NCBI RefSeq assembly: GCF_025751575.1
Contig: NZ_JAOWLA010000005.1
Location: forward strand, 1-64,000
Origin: Albidovulum sediminicola
GTDB lineage: Bacteria > Pseudomonadota > Alphaproteobacteria > Rhodobacterales > Rhodobacteraceae
DNA length: 64,000 nucleotides
Reading direction: 5' to 3'
Under the pieces are notes generated by a model that worked only from the letters and a program-made list of their open reading frames with translations, ran no database searches and was not told the origin of the DNA. This document shows, one piece after another, positions 10,035 to 21,500 of this stretch. Position 1 is the stretch's first letter. Each line of letters begins with the position of its first letter. A program made the translations under genes and the position numbers.

Positions 10035-13007
10035 TCATTCGTCGGTGACGAGAGCCAAGAGAACCGTGCAGGGTTGAATTCCCCCAAATAGAACGCTCCC
10101 ACCGGCAATGTCGCGGATGAACGTTGTGGCTTCCGAATAATTCAATCGGGCCATCTCGAGTGATCTTTCCAAAGCGGCCACCTGACCCTGCCAAAGTTCG
10201 ACTGGACCGGCTTCGGGTGGTGATTGCCTGCGGCGCTCCAAGGCTAGCTCTCTGTTTCTGATCTCTGCTTGAAAATGGGCACTGGCTTGCAAGGCGAAGC
10301 CTACAAGTTCCTTTCGGACACTATTAAGGACCGACGCCTTGTGTTGCTCCACCTGCGAGGTGATCGCTGCCAACTGTCGAGATCGGATCACGTTAACAAC
10401 CTCATGCTTCTCGAGGGGCACGAGTGGAGTTCTGCCCTTCGCCAACGCATTGTTGGTGGACGTAGTTATCGGCTGTAGACACAGGTCCGCTTGATCAACC
10501 GTCAAATCCTGCCAGCCATCTCGTGCTTTCCAGGACCCAACTCGACCTAGCCTTGCTGGCGCCGCAATCCTGATCTTGCGCTGGAGGGCGTGAAACAGGG
10601 CTTGAAGCGCATAGCGGTCGGCGCTGAGCGCTCGCCTCTGCGCATCTGTCGGCGCGGTTTCGAGGATTTCCTTTGCTCTGGGTGTCCAAAGAGGTGGAAG
10701 CAGTCCATCAGGAAATGGATCGATCTGCGCTGCGGAAATGATCACCAGTGGGCCAATCCCTCTTGCCGGGTGACCTTCAGGCAGCCTGACGCTCGTCTGC
10801 ACAACGGGCTTTGCTGTTCCGAAACCATTGAAGCATGCGGCCGTGTAGCCGGCGACCAGACCATCGTGCAGCTCTGCGCCATGATCGAAAAAGCGTAGCG
10901 GGCGTCCGGATCTTTCCCCGTCTCCTGAACGCTCCCCATCGTCCGTGAAGACGATCTTCCGAGGCGGCGCAGAGATGTCCGCTCGACGATAGATGAACGG
11001 GACGTGTCCCGACATCCAGTTCTCGCGGGACGCACAAGGTAGAGCGAAAGGGCTATCGCCCGCACGCCCTCGTTCGCCAACGCCATGATACCAGATCGTC
11101 TGGAACCCGTAGTCGTCGACCTTGTCACGACGATACCCGATGTCGAAATCGCTGGAAGCAGTGATTGCCTTCAGCCAGGCACCGATTGCTCGCTCTTCTC
11201 GCCGTATCGGTGTATCCATTGGGCGCGCGCGTTCAGAAAGCATCGCCGGCGCTGGACAAGGCCTCTGACGCCATTGATCGAACCCATCTGCTGCCTGTTG
11301 ATTTGTGAAAGGATCTGCTTCTTTGAATCGAGAAGGCAGTCCGGTGCCGTTTCCCGTAAGTGGTGCAAGCGAAAGGGCTGCCTTGCGCCCGATGGCAGCA
11401 CGTCCCAGCACCGTCTGAAGCTCAGCCAGTTCTGAGGGTGAAAGTGGTGGCAGCGGAGCGTCGAACACGCCAAGTGCCGCCACCGTGTCGGCAATGGCGG
11501 CTTCCTGAGATCCTTCGATCAGGATGCGCCAGATATCGATGACACGTCTCGAGCCTTTTCGGTCGCCTGTAGGGCCAAGACGGTCCACCCTTCCGATCAG
11601 CTGGTCGATACCGTCGATTTCCCAAGGCAACGAGAAAAAGATGATCCCTTGGGCCACGTGGTGAAGGTTGAGCCCTGCTTGCACCCAGTCGCCGACGAGC
11701 AGAAGGCGGCTCTCGCCGGACAGCAACGGCGCAAGTGTTTCCTGAATTTCGCGAAGATTGGTGACGCCTTCGACATCCGTCGCTGCGGGGCGCCGTAAAA
11801 CTGAGATGCCATCCGAGAGGAAAGGGAAGTACCTTGGAAGCGCTGCGCCCAGCATGTCGATGGTTGGATTGTCTCCACAGACAATGATGAATGCGCGATC
11901 CTCGTCATGGCACCATTGCTCCGAAAGGATATCGAGCAAGGCTTCGAGGCGACTGTCACCGGGGTCTTCGAGTGACTTGATACGTGCGGCTTCTGCCAGC
12001 TGAGCGAGGCTCCCTCCCCGTGTCGATAGTTCTGTCAGAACCGTCCGCGCCGCTCTCGCGCTGCGCTGCAGGGCACGTGCAGCTGTCCAGGCAGGTCCTT
12101 GGATGCCTTCGGCCGGATCTGCGTCCGCAAGCACCAAGGCAGCGATCTCATGCCGCATTCGCTCGAAAGTAAGTGGTTGAAGCCGAACTTCGTGATTGCG
12201 TCTCTGCGGCAGAAATTCACCCCATTCGGAGCGACCGTTCCTGATGATGCGCCGTGCTGCTCCCGACTTCAGGAAGCCTTGGGTCCGGTCTTCCGGGCTA
12301 TCCGATCCGTCAAGATCTGCGATTGTCGCTTCCTCGCGGTCTTGAAGAATGTCAGCTACGCTGCGACCCTCCATCCTCGCAAGCGCGGCAGCCTCGGGCT
12401 CGATCATTCGCAAGATCGGTTCGCGCCAGGCAGGATCGCCGAGTCTCGGAGTGGCGGATAGAACAAGAACTTGCCGGAACTCGTCCGCTGCCTGCGAAAT
12501 GGCCTGAAGCGCGTCTCTTGGCATCGTTTGTGGCTCGTCAACGATCAAGAGATCGAACACAGCAGGATCCGCGCTTATTGTTCGCGCACCCTGTCCAGGA
12601 CGTGTCATCAGATCGCGTGGACGCGCCAGCGTGACTGGCGACAGTTCGTCCTGAATGCCATCCCCGATCGAACCGGCGATAGCGGGCATCACGTGGCCTC
12701 GGATCCAGCATTCCTCCTGCCACTGCGCCAACAGATTGTCCGGTGCAATCACCAGTGTTCGGTGTGCAGAATGTTGCCAGCGCAGGGCATTCACGATCAT
12801 CAATGCCTGCACGGTCTTGCCGAGCCCCACCTCGTCCGAAATCAAGTGACGAATGTGGGAGTCTGCAAGGACCCGTCGCACGGTTGCAATCTGGTGGGGC
12901 AAAGGATCAGCGGCGACCCCGAGGGCGCCACCCAGACCAATATCGAGAGCCGAAACCCTTCGTCGCAAAGCCTGTACGCAATTCACGAATCTAAGGTAGT
13001 GGTCCAT
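10035..13007 (-). CDS. SNF2-type DEAD/DEAH-like helicase of the DISARM-like locus (990 aa)
   Basis: Superfamily 2 helicase/translocase. From ATG 13007 the ATP-binding motif is at residues 58-66 (DEVGLGKTV). The Walker B box reads DEPQ at 157-160 instead of the usual DEAH or DEAD, motif III is LSATPRLGD, and the second RecA lobe has QLIGRVDRLGPTGDR (motif VI). The last 350 residues are a helical extension. The start shares one base with the stop of the upstream 1012-residue gene (TGATG), so the two are translationally coupled. SNF2 helicases called DrmD occur in class 1 DISARM. This protein may play that part, but I cannot confirm homology by eye. Confidence 0.85.
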   Translation of the reverse strand: MDHYLRFVNCVQALRRRVSALDIGLGGALGVAADPLPHQIATVRRVLADSHIRHLISDEVGLGKTVQALMIVNALRWQHSAHRTLVIAPDNLLAQWQEECWIRGHVMPAIAGSIGDGIQDELSPVTLARPRDLMTRPGQGARTISADPAVFDLLIVDEPQTMPRDALQAISQAADEFRQVLVLSATPRLGDPAWREPILRMIEPEAAALARMEGRSVADILQDREEATIADLDGSDSPEDRTQGFLKSGAARRIIRNGRSEWGEFLPQRRNHEVRLQPLTFERMRHEIAALVLADADPAEGIQGPAWTAARALQRSARAARTVLTELSTRGGSLAQLAEAARIKSLEDPGDSRLEALLDILSEQWCHDEDRAFIIVCGDNPTIDMLGAALPRYFPFLSDGISVLRRPAATDVEGVTNLREIQETLAPLLSGESRLLLVGDWVQAGLNLHHVAQGIIFFSLPWEIDGIDQLIGRVDRLGPTGDRKGSRRVIDIWRILIEGSQEAAIADTVAALGVFDAPLPPLSPSELAELQTVLGRAAIGRKAALSLAPLTGNGTGLPSRFKEADPFTNQQAADGFDQWRQRPCPAPAMLSERARPMDTPIRREERAIGAWLKAITASSDFDIGYRRDKVDDYGFQTIWYHGVGERGRAGDSPFALPCASRENWMSGHVPFIYRRADISAPPRKIVFTDDGERSGDGERSGRPLRFFDHGAELHDGLVAGYTAACFNGFGTAKPVVQTSVRLPEGHPARGIGPLVIISAAQIDPFPDGLLPPLWTPRAKEILETAPTDAQRRALSADRYALQALFHALQRKIRIAAPARLGRVGSWKARDGWQDLTVDQADLCLQPITTSTNNALAKGRTPLVPLEKHEVVNVIRSRQLAAITSQVEQHKASVLNSVRKELVGFALQASAHFQAEIRNRELALERRRQSPPEAGPVELWQGQVAALERSLEMARLNYSEATTFIRDIAGGSVLFGGIQPCTVLLALVTDE

Positions 13008-16000
13008 CAATTGGCACTCCCGTTCGGCAGGTCTCCAAGCGCGAGTTTGCGTCGAAGCGCAACATAACGAACGGCTCTGCTGGTACGGATGTCCGAAAGT
13101 CCCTTTGCCACGAACTCTCGCCAGCCTTCTGTTTCCACCATTGACTTCGGTGAAAGCCATAATTGCAGCATGGTTCGGATTTCGGAACGCCCGAGCCAAC
13201 GGAGCCCGGGTCGTCTGGAGGCGTCAACGTGGGTAGAGTCAAGAAGATCGACCAGGTCGTCCTCTGTAAGCTCGCTATAAAAGGGCCTGATAAGTGCCGA
13301 CCACCTTGCCTCCGGCAGAATGAACGGGCGGAACATCGGAAGCAGCGGGATTTCGCGCGAGCGTTCCAGCGCATCCCGCCATGAGTCTGCGGGACGGGCC
13401 ATGTCCACTTCGTCGAAGGCTTCGATACCGTCTGCTTCCAGTTTCTGTCGCAAGTCTTCATATGCATCGATCACCGCAAGATCGAGTTCTCCCGCCAGAT
13501 CTTCCGTCCACTGCAACAGCGCTTCCGAGATGTCCGGCACGGCTTCTCGAAGACGGATGACCAGTCGCTCTCTCAGAAACTCCTGATCGTGAGCAGTCTC
13601 AATATTCGGCAAGTCCTCGCCTGAGACCAAGCCAAGGGCGTCGGCACAACGAAGAAGCGCGCCATGAGGGGAAAGAATCGAGAGATCGATACCTGCTTCC
13701 AACCTGCGCCATCTCGTTCCGCAAAGCTGCTCGATCAACGCGGCTTCAAGCTCCTCGACCACCGACCATCGTTGCCAGTTTCCAAGAAGGTCATTCGCTT
13801 CTGCAAGTTGCCACGCAACATTTGCGCGAGCCAATTCGATGATTCCAACGCCATTCTCGCTCGACGTCGGTTCCCGAAGTAATGCAGGAAGTGACACTCT
13901 CCTGCGATCTCCCAGGCCAAGCCGAGTGGACTCCGATCCGGAAAGGATCAGGCCCGCCGTCAGCGCCTCGTGGTCGGCCGCATCCGGCAGTACCAGCCGG
14001 GTTCCTCCCGGGCTGCCGTCCCCTGCTGCCCCAAGAAGAGGCGCAACGACCGTCGCCGTGATCGAAGGAATCGCTCCTGCATCTTCGCCGCTCCTTGTCC
14101 AGTCGCCCGTCTCCCCGTCATAACGTATCTCGCGGCGAACCGGTGGAAGCGAAAACACCTTATCCAGAAGACCCTCGGCTTCGACATGCAGTCGCAAGCC
14201 GTTTTCGTTTGATCGCTGCCCAGCCAACTTTGTCTGGATTTCATGCAGCACCGGAGAACGTCCCGTTAACCTCGCCGGGAGGCGGTCGATCACACCTTGA
14301 GCCGCGAGCGCCGGCTCGTTCGGGGAAACCACTCGAATGCGGATCGGAACAGCCTCAAGCGCAAGGGGAGCAGTCACTCTGATCTCAAGTCGGCCTGTCT
14401 CGAGATCGGAGACATTTGCGTTGGCCGGCAACAATTTCACCATGGCCGGTTCAATGTCCGGCGGCTCTACTACTTCGAACTCCAGCCTGTCGAGTTCTCG
14501 ACCTTCGGCCGGTTCGATCAGATGAAGACCAACGTCCGGTCTGATTGCCTTCCAATCGGTGCCGCCGATACTCAGAGGATCGCCTGAGGTCACCGCTCCA
14601 TCGAGAAGAAATTCAGCGTCCGCCGCTCCCCGCTGCGATACCAGAACCGGAAAGTCATCAATGAACCTGCTTGAAGCCCCGGGCGCAGGCAATCCAGCAA
14701 TCCGCAGAGTTGGAACGCGGTCCGCTATCACAAACCCGCGGCGACGCAAGAACTCGATATCCGAAGTGTCGGATGTTTCGAGGGCCCGCATCTCGACGTT
14801 ATCGTCCTCACCTGCATGAATGAGCTGCAGAATCCTGGATTCGGGCTGAAGCTTTTCGCCTGGAAAAACGGCGTGAGCTGCTAGGCCATTGGACTCGACA
14901 GCGAAATACTCCGGTTCAAGCGGCTGCAAACGTTCCAGAGTGGTCTTTGCAATTCCCTCATCACGATCGATAGCGTCGTCGCGGCGCAACGGAGATTTCG
15001 GGAAAGGAGCAATATTCTTCAGGACGATTTCACCACCGGCAAGGAATGCGCGAAGCGAGATCACATGAATCCCATCAACCGCCCGTATGCGGTCACCATG
15101 TATGCGCAAAGCGGCGATCGCTTCATCTCGTAGCTGGCCCGGCAACGTTGGCCCACGAATGCCCAGATGTCTTGGCTCGCCGTCCCTCAGCGCAAGAACA
15201 TAGCGGGATGCCGCAATCTGGGTTAGGCGCGCCGTTCTTCTTGCGACCGTCTTCCTTGCCTCGGTGATTGCTCGAAGCGCACCCCAATCCTTTTGGATAT
15301 CCCGATCGACTCTCGCGAGAAGGCTCCCAGACAGCCAACCTTCCGACTCGGGGGCAAGTAGCCTGCGCATGACCTCGAGGGCAACGCCCCTTTGAAGGAG
15401 CCAGTTCTCGAAGCGACGACTTGCATGCCCCGCCGCAAGCGCTCTCAGGTAGTCGAGCAGCCGGTCCGTATCATCGGCTGAGACTCCTGCCCTGACAGCA
15501 CGTCTGAGGGCGTCTGTAAGCTGGGGCTGAATCTCAAGAGGCACCACCGAGTTGCCGATAGGCCATGAGATATGGGGGAAATGCCGTTCCCAGGGGCTGT
15601 CGCCGGGTTGTGCGAGGCGAAGCTTGTTGTGTCCGAGCTCGAACAGCCGAGACAGACCGGAACGGAATGCAGGTCCCGCCTCCACCCCAAGTTCTTGAGA
15701 GAGTACCGGCCAGAAATCGGTTCCTGTGCCGCGGTATCGGTACCCCACCTCCGTTGCGATCACCAGCAACGGAAGATAGTTCCACGCCCACACTGCTCCC
15801 GCGAGTTGCGGATCCTCCTCAATCTGTCGCGAGACCGTCCTTCTCAGTTCTTCCAGCGCTGGCTCGTCAAGCCCATGCTCGATTGCAAATACCGGCAGTT
15901 GACCTCGTGTCCGAGCAAGGTCGACAAAGCGCTCGGCAAGTGCCTGATGTTGGTCGGTCAGCACATTCGCACCATGCATCTTTCCATCCGAGTTCGTACA

Positions 16001-16045
16001 ACATCGCGGAATACGATCACCGCAGAGACCGTCCGAGGCAATCAT
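13007..16045 (-). CDS. Large protein of unknown function coupled to the SNF2 helicase (1012 aa)
   Basis: No family recognised. The sequence is soluble, acidic and without obvious Walker, nuclease or methylase motifs. The N-terminal third is helical (including HFPHISWPIGNSVVPLEIQPQLTDALRR), the middle is beta-rich (many EFEVVEPPDIEP-like segments, 450-700), and the C-terminal third is helical (LEAALIEQLCGTRWRRLEAG, then DLAVIDAYEDLRQKLEADGIEA). It is translationally coupled to the helicase downstream and divergent from the UvrD-like gene at 16111, 65 bp away. The start could also be ATG 15979, which has a GGAAAG site. It is probably a target-recognition or scaffold partner of the helicase; this is inference. 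Confidence 0.75.
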   Translation of the reverse strand: MIASDGLCGDRIPRCCTNSDGKMHGANVLTDQHQALAERFVDLARTRGQLPVFAIEHGLDEPALEELRRTVSRQIEEDPQLAGAVWAWNYLPLLVIATEVGYRYRGTGTDFWPVLSQELGVEAGPAFRSGLSRLFELGHNKLRLAQPGDSPWERHFPHISWPIGNSVVPLEIQPQLTDALRRAVRAGVSADDTDRLLDYLRALAAGHASRRFENWLLQRGVALEVMRRLLAPESEGWLSGSLLARVDRDIQKDWGALRAITEARKTVARRTARLTQIAASRYVLALRDGEPRHLGIRGPTLPGQLRDEAIAALRIHGDRIRAVDGIHVISLRAFLAGGEIVLKNIAPFPKSPLRRDDAIDRDEGIAKTTLERLQPLEPEYFAVESNGLAAHAVFPGEKLQPESRILQLIHAGEDDNVEMRALETSDTSDIEFLRRRGFVIADRVPTLRIAGLPAPGASSRFIDDFPVLVSQRGAADAEFLLDGAVTSGDPLSIGGTDWKAIRPDVGLHLIEPAEGRELDRLEFEVVEPPDIEPAMVKLLPANANVSDLETGRLEIRVTAPLALEAVPIRIRVVSPNEPALAAQGVIDRLPARLTGRSPVLHEIQTKLAGQRSNENGLRLHVEAEGLLDKVFSLPPVRREIRYDGETGDWTRSGEDAGAIPSITATVVAPLLGAAGDGSPGGTRLVLPDAADHEALTAGLILSGSESTRLGLGDRRRVSLPALLREPTSSENGVGIIELARANVAWQLAEANDLLGNWQRWSVVEELEAALIEQLCGTRWRRLEAGIDLSILSPHGALLRCADALGLVSGEDLPNIETAHDQEFLRERLVIRLREAVPDISEALLQWTEDLAGELDLAVIDAYEDLRQKLEADGIEAFDEVDMARPADSWRDALERSREIPLLPMFRPFILPEARWSALIRPFYSELTEDDLVDLLDSTHVDASRRPGLRWLGRSEIRTMLQLWLSPKSMVETEGWREFVAKGLSDIRTSRAVRYVALRRKLALGDLPNGSAN

Positions 16046-16110
16046 CTCAAGGTTGACTACTAACTATCTGAACGTCAATCATAATTGGGGGGTGTAGAGA
16101 GAGGTGTCGT
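16046..16110. promoter_or_regulatory. Short divergent promoter region between the two arms of the DISARM-like locus
   Basis: Only 65 bp separate the starts of the 1012-residue gene (minus) and the UvrD-like gene (plus), so promoters for both directions must overlap here or lie in the coding ends. The stretch is AT-richer than its surroundings (CTAACTATCTGAACGTCAAT, then CATAATT). No perfect palindrome is visible. If the minus gene really starts at 15979 the region is 131 bp. Confidence 0.4.
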
Positions 16111-18483
16111 GTGACGTCTGAAACTGCGTTTGCGCCCGGCCGGTATGTGCCAGACGTACCGACCAACGGCAGCACAAGTGCGATCGCGGATCTGGTCCGG
16201 CGCATCGTCCGTGCGCGCCGTGGCCTCAGCCGCGCCGAAGTTGTGAATTGGGTTTTGCAGTTCCTCGATGACATGGACCGCGTTGACGCCACGGCCCGGG
16301 TAGCCGGAGTGATCGACATGCTGTGCGAGTTGAAGGACATTGGCTACGGCACGATGCGCGACGAGCCAGTTCTGGTCAGCCTGCCGGGGCGTCGGGTTGC
16401 ACTGCCTGACGGCACGATCGTAGCCCTCGGCGATCATGGTATCTCCGTCGGAACAGGCTCCGAAAAACTGTTTCCGGAAGTCACTGAAGGCGCGACCGAG
16501 AGTCTGGTCGAGATTCTTGCGTCATTTGATGAACCCGTGTCCCTGATTGGCCACCAGGCAATTGAGCCCATCGGGCACTGGACTGGAGACGGCAAGATGC
16601 CTGCTGCACTGCGCAGGGCACTTTCGCTCTGCGGAACCTTCGATCCAGTCGAACAGAAATGGTCGATAAGTGAAGAGAACGCTTCGTTCCTGAATGAATG
16701 GTTCGGCCTCGCCCCCCTCGATTCTTCGGATCTCGACTCTGTGCCCGATGAGACCCAGCTTCGCGTGGCGAAGGCTCCTGCTGGACTGAGAATGGTGGTC
16801 GAGGCTGGCCCCGGGAGCGGCAAGACCCATGTGGCCTGTGAACGTGTCATCTCCCTAGTGGAGGCAGAGGGTCTCGCCCCTTCGCGTATACTGCTACTCA
16901 GCTTCACGCGCATCGCGGTCGCAGAGCTTCGAGAACGGATCGGTCGCCGCCTTGGTGAATTACCGAACGCCGCCGCGCTGCAGGTCAGGACATTCGACTC
17001 TTTCGCGGCGCGCCTGCTTGCAAATGCTGGTTTGAGTTCTTCAGGCGGCCATGATGCCGGCATTCGGGCTGCGACAAGACTGATGCGATCCGACAACCCA
17101 CTCGTTGCAGATGCACTTGGCCAGCTGGAACACGTAATCATTGATGAAGCGCAGGATCTCGTCGGCGACCGCAAGGAGATGTGCGAGGCGCTTCTTGCGT
17201 TGCTCGATCCCGCCTGCGGCGTAACCGTCTTCGGGGATTTTGCACAATCGATCTACGGCTACCAGCGCAGGGGCACTTCAGGTTCCACATTGCTCGCAGA
17301 AATCGCGACGCGTGCCGATTTCACTTGCGATCAGCTTGTGCGCGACCACCGCACCCGGACGGAAGCCTTGAAGGAAATGTTCTCCTCAGTTCGCGAGACA
17401 CTGAGAGGCGATCCGGCGGGTTCACGGGAGAGCTACTTTCATGTTCGAGAGCGGATCAGGAGCGCTGCGGTTGAGAATGACATCAAGGGATTTGCGTTTC
17501 ATCCGTCTACAACAGGCGGCCTGATCCTGACCCGAAGCCGTCGAGGCCTGTTCACTGCTGCCGAACACATGCGCACCGCCGGCAGAAGCTTCCGGCTGCG
17601 TCTGCCCGACCGCCCACCCAGGATTGAGGCATGGATCGGCGTGCTTCTGGGGGGCCTTCCGGCCTCGACTCGTATGTCGCAGAGTGACTTTCGTTCCCTC
17701 CATGAGGGACTAAGCCCGGCGCCATGGCGGAGCGTTGAGGAGTGCTGGGAGATCCTGCTCGACCTGGATGCTTCGGGTCGAGATATGATCTCTGTTGGCA
17801 ACATCGCCGAAGGCCTTGAGGATCCCCCCCTTGAGCTCCTCAGCGACCATGAGGGAAGCTCGGGACCCTTGCTCTCGACGATCCATGCGATCAAGGGGAG
17901 AGAAGCCGAAAGGGTCATGCTGCTGCTCACTCGGGCACCGTACGGCGACCGTGTGGACTGGGCGGAGGAAGCCCGCACCTTGTACGTCGGAGCAACCCGC
18001 GCAAGCACGGAGCTGCGGACAGGGTGGATCAGCCCCAGAAAATTCTACAAGATCGGGGACCCGGAACGCTACTGGGCCGCGCATCCCGATCATAGGATGA
18101 TCGAGATCGGACTTGAGGGCGATCTCGTCGACTGGGCCGAGTTCGTGCGTTCGGGCCATGTCGTCAATGAGGCGGAAGCAATCTCGTGCATTTGGCGTGC
18201 ATCGATCGATGAACCGAGAGTGGCGGCCTATCCTGATACAGGCGGACGTCTGGTTCTGAGGATCGGAGATCACGACGGAGCGGCGATCGGGTGCCTGTCG
18301 CATGCCTTCATCGACTTGATCCAGGCGCTACGAAAGGTCGATCCGGATTCCGCGCTTCCAGAAGTCGTCGCGGGAATTTCCGTCGTGGGAGCGACTACGG
18401 TTGTTGTGCCCGGGCGGTCCGGAGAAGCCCCGAGCCTTGCGCTCATGCCACTGCTTGGCGGCTTTGGCAGCATTCCTCGCTGA
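16111..18483 (+). CDS. UvrD/Rep-like superfamily 1 helicase of the DISARM-like locus (790 aa)
   Basis: SF1A helicase motifs are all present: Walker A EAGPGSGKTH at about residues 229-238, motif Ia (LLLSFTRIAVAELRERIG), Walker B IIDEAQDLVGDR at about 344, motif III (VFGDFAQSIYGYQRR), motif V (STIHAIKGREAERVML) and motif VI (LYVGATRAS). The first 225 residues form an accessory domain without recognised motifs. Starts with GTG 16111 after GAGAGAGG. DrmA begins 29 bp downstream. A DNA unwinding or translocating role in an anti-phage complex is likely. It is not a housekeeping UvrD because of the long N-terminal extension and the setting. Confidence 0.85.
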   Translation: MTSETAFAPGRYVPDVPTNGSTSAIADLVRRIVRARRGLSRAEVVNWVLQFLDDMDRVDATARVAGVIDMLCELKDIGYGTMRDEPVLVSLPGRRVALPDGTIVALGDHGISVGTGSEKLFPEVTEGATESLVEILASFDEPVSLIGHQAIEPIGHWTGDGKMPAALRRALSLCGTFDPVEQKWSISEENASFLNEWFGLAPLDSSDLDSVPDETQLRVAKAPAGLRMVVEAGPGSGKTHVACERVISLVEAEGLAPSRILLLSFTRIAVAELRERIGRRLGELPNAAALQVRTFDSFAARLLANAGLSSSGGHDAGIRAATRLMRSDNPLVADALGQLEHVIIDEAQDLVGDRKEMCEALLALLDPACGVTVFGDFAQSIYGYQRRGTSGSTLLAEIATRADFTCDQLVRDHRTRTEALKEMFSSVRETLRGDPAGSRESYFHVRERIRSAAVENDIKGFAFHPSTTGGLILTRSRRGLFTAAEHMRTAGRSFRLRLPDRPPRIEAWIGVLLGGLPASTRMSQSDFRSLHEGLSPAPWRSVEECWEILLDLDASGRDMISVGNIAEGLEDPPLELLSDHEGSSGPLLSTIHAIKGREAERVMLLLTRAPYGDRVDWAEEARTLYVGATRASTELRTGWISPRKFYKIGDPERYWAAHPDHRMIEIGLEGDLVDWAEFVRSGHVVNEAEAISCIWRASIDEPRVAAYPDTGGRLVLRIGDHDGAAIGCLSHAFIDLIQALRKVDPDSALPEVVAGISVVGATTVVVPGRSGEAPSLALMPLLGGFGSIPR

Positions 18484-18512
18484 GCGATAATTCTGGTGTC
18501 TGGAGAACGTAA

Positions 18513-21500
18513 ATGATTGATGCGCGCGACACGCTCCTCGAACGGTTGAAGGTCGATCTCATCGGCCCGGAAGAGCCGAATGAACTGATCAAGGATCGGC
18601 CGACTGATCGATACCTGACCGGAATCCTGTTCCCGCCTCGCACGACGATTTCGCCGGAAGATGACGACGAAGCGAGCGATGCTGACGATGCGGATGCGGT
18701 GGGGACCGCGCTGGATGGGGTGAAGGCAGCTTCGGCATTCCGACCGAGTTCGGCTGGTCTTTCCTTTGCCGTCCGACCAACCGGTTCGGCGCCCAGACTG
18801 CGGGTTCGGGTGGATGGGGCTCGTTACAGGCCCGAAAGCGCGGCCGATGATAGCGCCGGTTCATCCATGAAGCGGGTGCAGAGCTGGCGGCGAGATCCTC
18901 AGTTCGCCGAGGTTTCACTTCAACTCGCGGAACTGCGCGAGGAAGCGGCCCCCGTCATCAGCCTTGCCGGCAGCGGGCTTGCCGGAACGTCCTTGCACTG
19001 CCGGATCGCACCTTGGGGTGACATTCTGCTCGTGACGCTTGCGGTGACAAACGACGCGAGGCCGACCGAAGCAAGAAGCCGCGCAGCCAACGAGGAAGCA
19101 GCGCTCTTTCAGTTTTCGCTGAGCGTGGAATGCGCGGCCGACTGCAGTTTCGTTCCAAAGCCGGACAGGGCCGGATCGGCGAGCGACGAAGACGATGCCC
19201 GTACGTCTGCCTTGCTCTATCGGAACGTGCAGCAATTCGCTGTGGGTCACACCTGTTCCGCGATGTGGGACGAGTCCGTTGATGGGGCTGTACGGCAGGT
19301 GAGGACAAGCTGGTTTCCGGAAGCCACCGTACATGTCGTCAGTGCGGAAGGCGATATCGAGTTTCGGCAGGACGAAGCTCGGTTGCCGCTCGCGGCGTCG
19401 TGGCTTGCATCGGAAGAAGCCCCCATTCTCTTCGCTGGATTGAAATCGTTCGTTGCAGCCTATGCACAATGGGTTGCGAGGATGGAAGATGCAGCGCTCG
19501 GCATGCCGGAGGAGCATGTCAAGCAGGCACGAGTGCATATGCAGCGCTGCCGAACCGCTGAACAGCGGATGAGAGCCGGTATCGCGCTGCTGGAGTCGTC
19601 ACCCGAGGTGCTGACCGCGTTCAGGCTCGCGAACGCCGCTCTCGCGCTCCAGTACTCATGGCGCATCAATCCGCAGCCTCCCGATCTGATCTGGCGGCCG
19701 TTTCAGCTCGGTTTCGCGCTCCTGTGTCTGGAGTCGATCGCAAACCCCGACTCCTCCGATCGCGAGACTATGGATCTTCTTTGGTTTCCGACCGGTGGCG
19801 GAAAAACCGAAGCCTATCTGCTGCTGACAGCTTTCACGATCTTCCTCCGTCGGCTCCGCGCAGCGGGGAACCCGAGCGGCGCAGGCGTGACAACGTTCAT
19901 GCGCTACACCCTCAGACTTCTGACCATTCAGCAGTTCGAGCGCGCAGCTGCTCTGATCTGTGCCTGCGAGATGGTCAGGCGCGGGAAGGTCAAGCTGCGA
20001 GAGGTGGATTTGCCTGCACACTTCGCAACGGATATGCCGATTTCCCTCGGGCTTTGGGTAGGAGAAGGTGCCACACCAAACACGGTTTCGCAGGCGGAGC
20101 AGGTACTCGGTACGGAAGCGGAAAGCTCGCCGGCTCAGTTGCGCAGTTGCCCATGCTGTCGTGAAGTCCTCGACTGGAAGATCTCGCCGGACAAAAGCCG
20201 TTTAGAGGTACGCTGCCTGACGAAGTCATGTGACGTGGGGCAGGAATTGGCATTGCTCCCTATCTGGACCGTAGACGAGGATGTCTATCGAGAGCGGCCG
20301 ACGCTGTTGATCGGCACAGTCGACAAGTACGCACAGATCACGAGAAACCAGAAAACTGGCTGCCTTTTCGGCATCGGAACGGCGGCGGATTCCCCGGAAC
20401 TGGTGATCCAGGACGAACTACACCTGATATCGGGTCCCTTGGGCAGCCTGGCGGGGCTCTACGAGACCGCGATCGATGAATTGTGTCGCTCAGCATCTGG
20501 CGTAAGGGCAAAGATCATCGGATCAACGGCCACGATCCGCAGAGCTGAAGACCAGATCAAGGCCCTGTTTGACCGCAGCTCCTTCCAGTTCCCCCCGCCC
20601 GGGCTGGATCACACCAATTCGGGTTTCGCGATCGAGAATCGTGACGTGCCGGGCCGTCGCTATATAGGCATCTCGACCGTCGGGCGCTCGGCCAAATTCA
20701 CTCAACAGGCTGTCGCTGCATCTCTGCTCCAGGCAGCTACCGACACGACGCTACCGCCAGACAGGCGCGACGGATACTGGACACTAGTCAACTACTTCAA
20801 TTCGCTCAGAGAGCTAGGTGGCGCCCTCGTTCTCATGCGCGACGACGTTGCGCGCAGTATCCGGGACTACGCTGCACGCAGACCGGGTGAGGTCGAGCGC
20901 GACGCAGGCATGCAGATCGAACTCACCAGCCGTGTCCGTTCCAGCGACATTCCGAAGTACCTCAAGGATCTGGAGCGTGCCTGGAGCGATCCCGACCACG
21001 TCGACATAGTTCTGGCGAGCAACATGATCTCGGTTGGGATGGATGTTTCCCGGCTGGGTCTGATGGTCGTCAATGGTCAGCCAAAGACAATTGCCGAGTA
21101 CATCCAGGCCACCAGCCGGGTTGGCAGAAGCCAGCAGGCGCCCGGGGTCGTGATCACCTTGTTCAATGCGGCCAAGTCCCGCGATCGCAGCCGATACGAG
21201 ACCTTTGCCAGTTGGCATCGCAGTCTCTACCGGGATGTGGAAGCGACGAGCGTGACCCCCTTCGCCCCGCGTGCACGCGACCGCGCACTTCATGCTCCGT
21301 ATGTCGCGATGGTGCGCCATCTGGTTGATGGGATGGAGAATCCTGGCGCAATCGAACACCATCAAAGAGAAGCTGAAGCACTTCTCGAAACCGTAATTGC
21401 CCGCATCGAGCGGATTGATCCGGTAGAGGCAGATGCTGCGCGCGCCCAACTCAACTCGTTCCTTGATGACTGGTTCGACCGACACGGTCTCAAGGACTAT

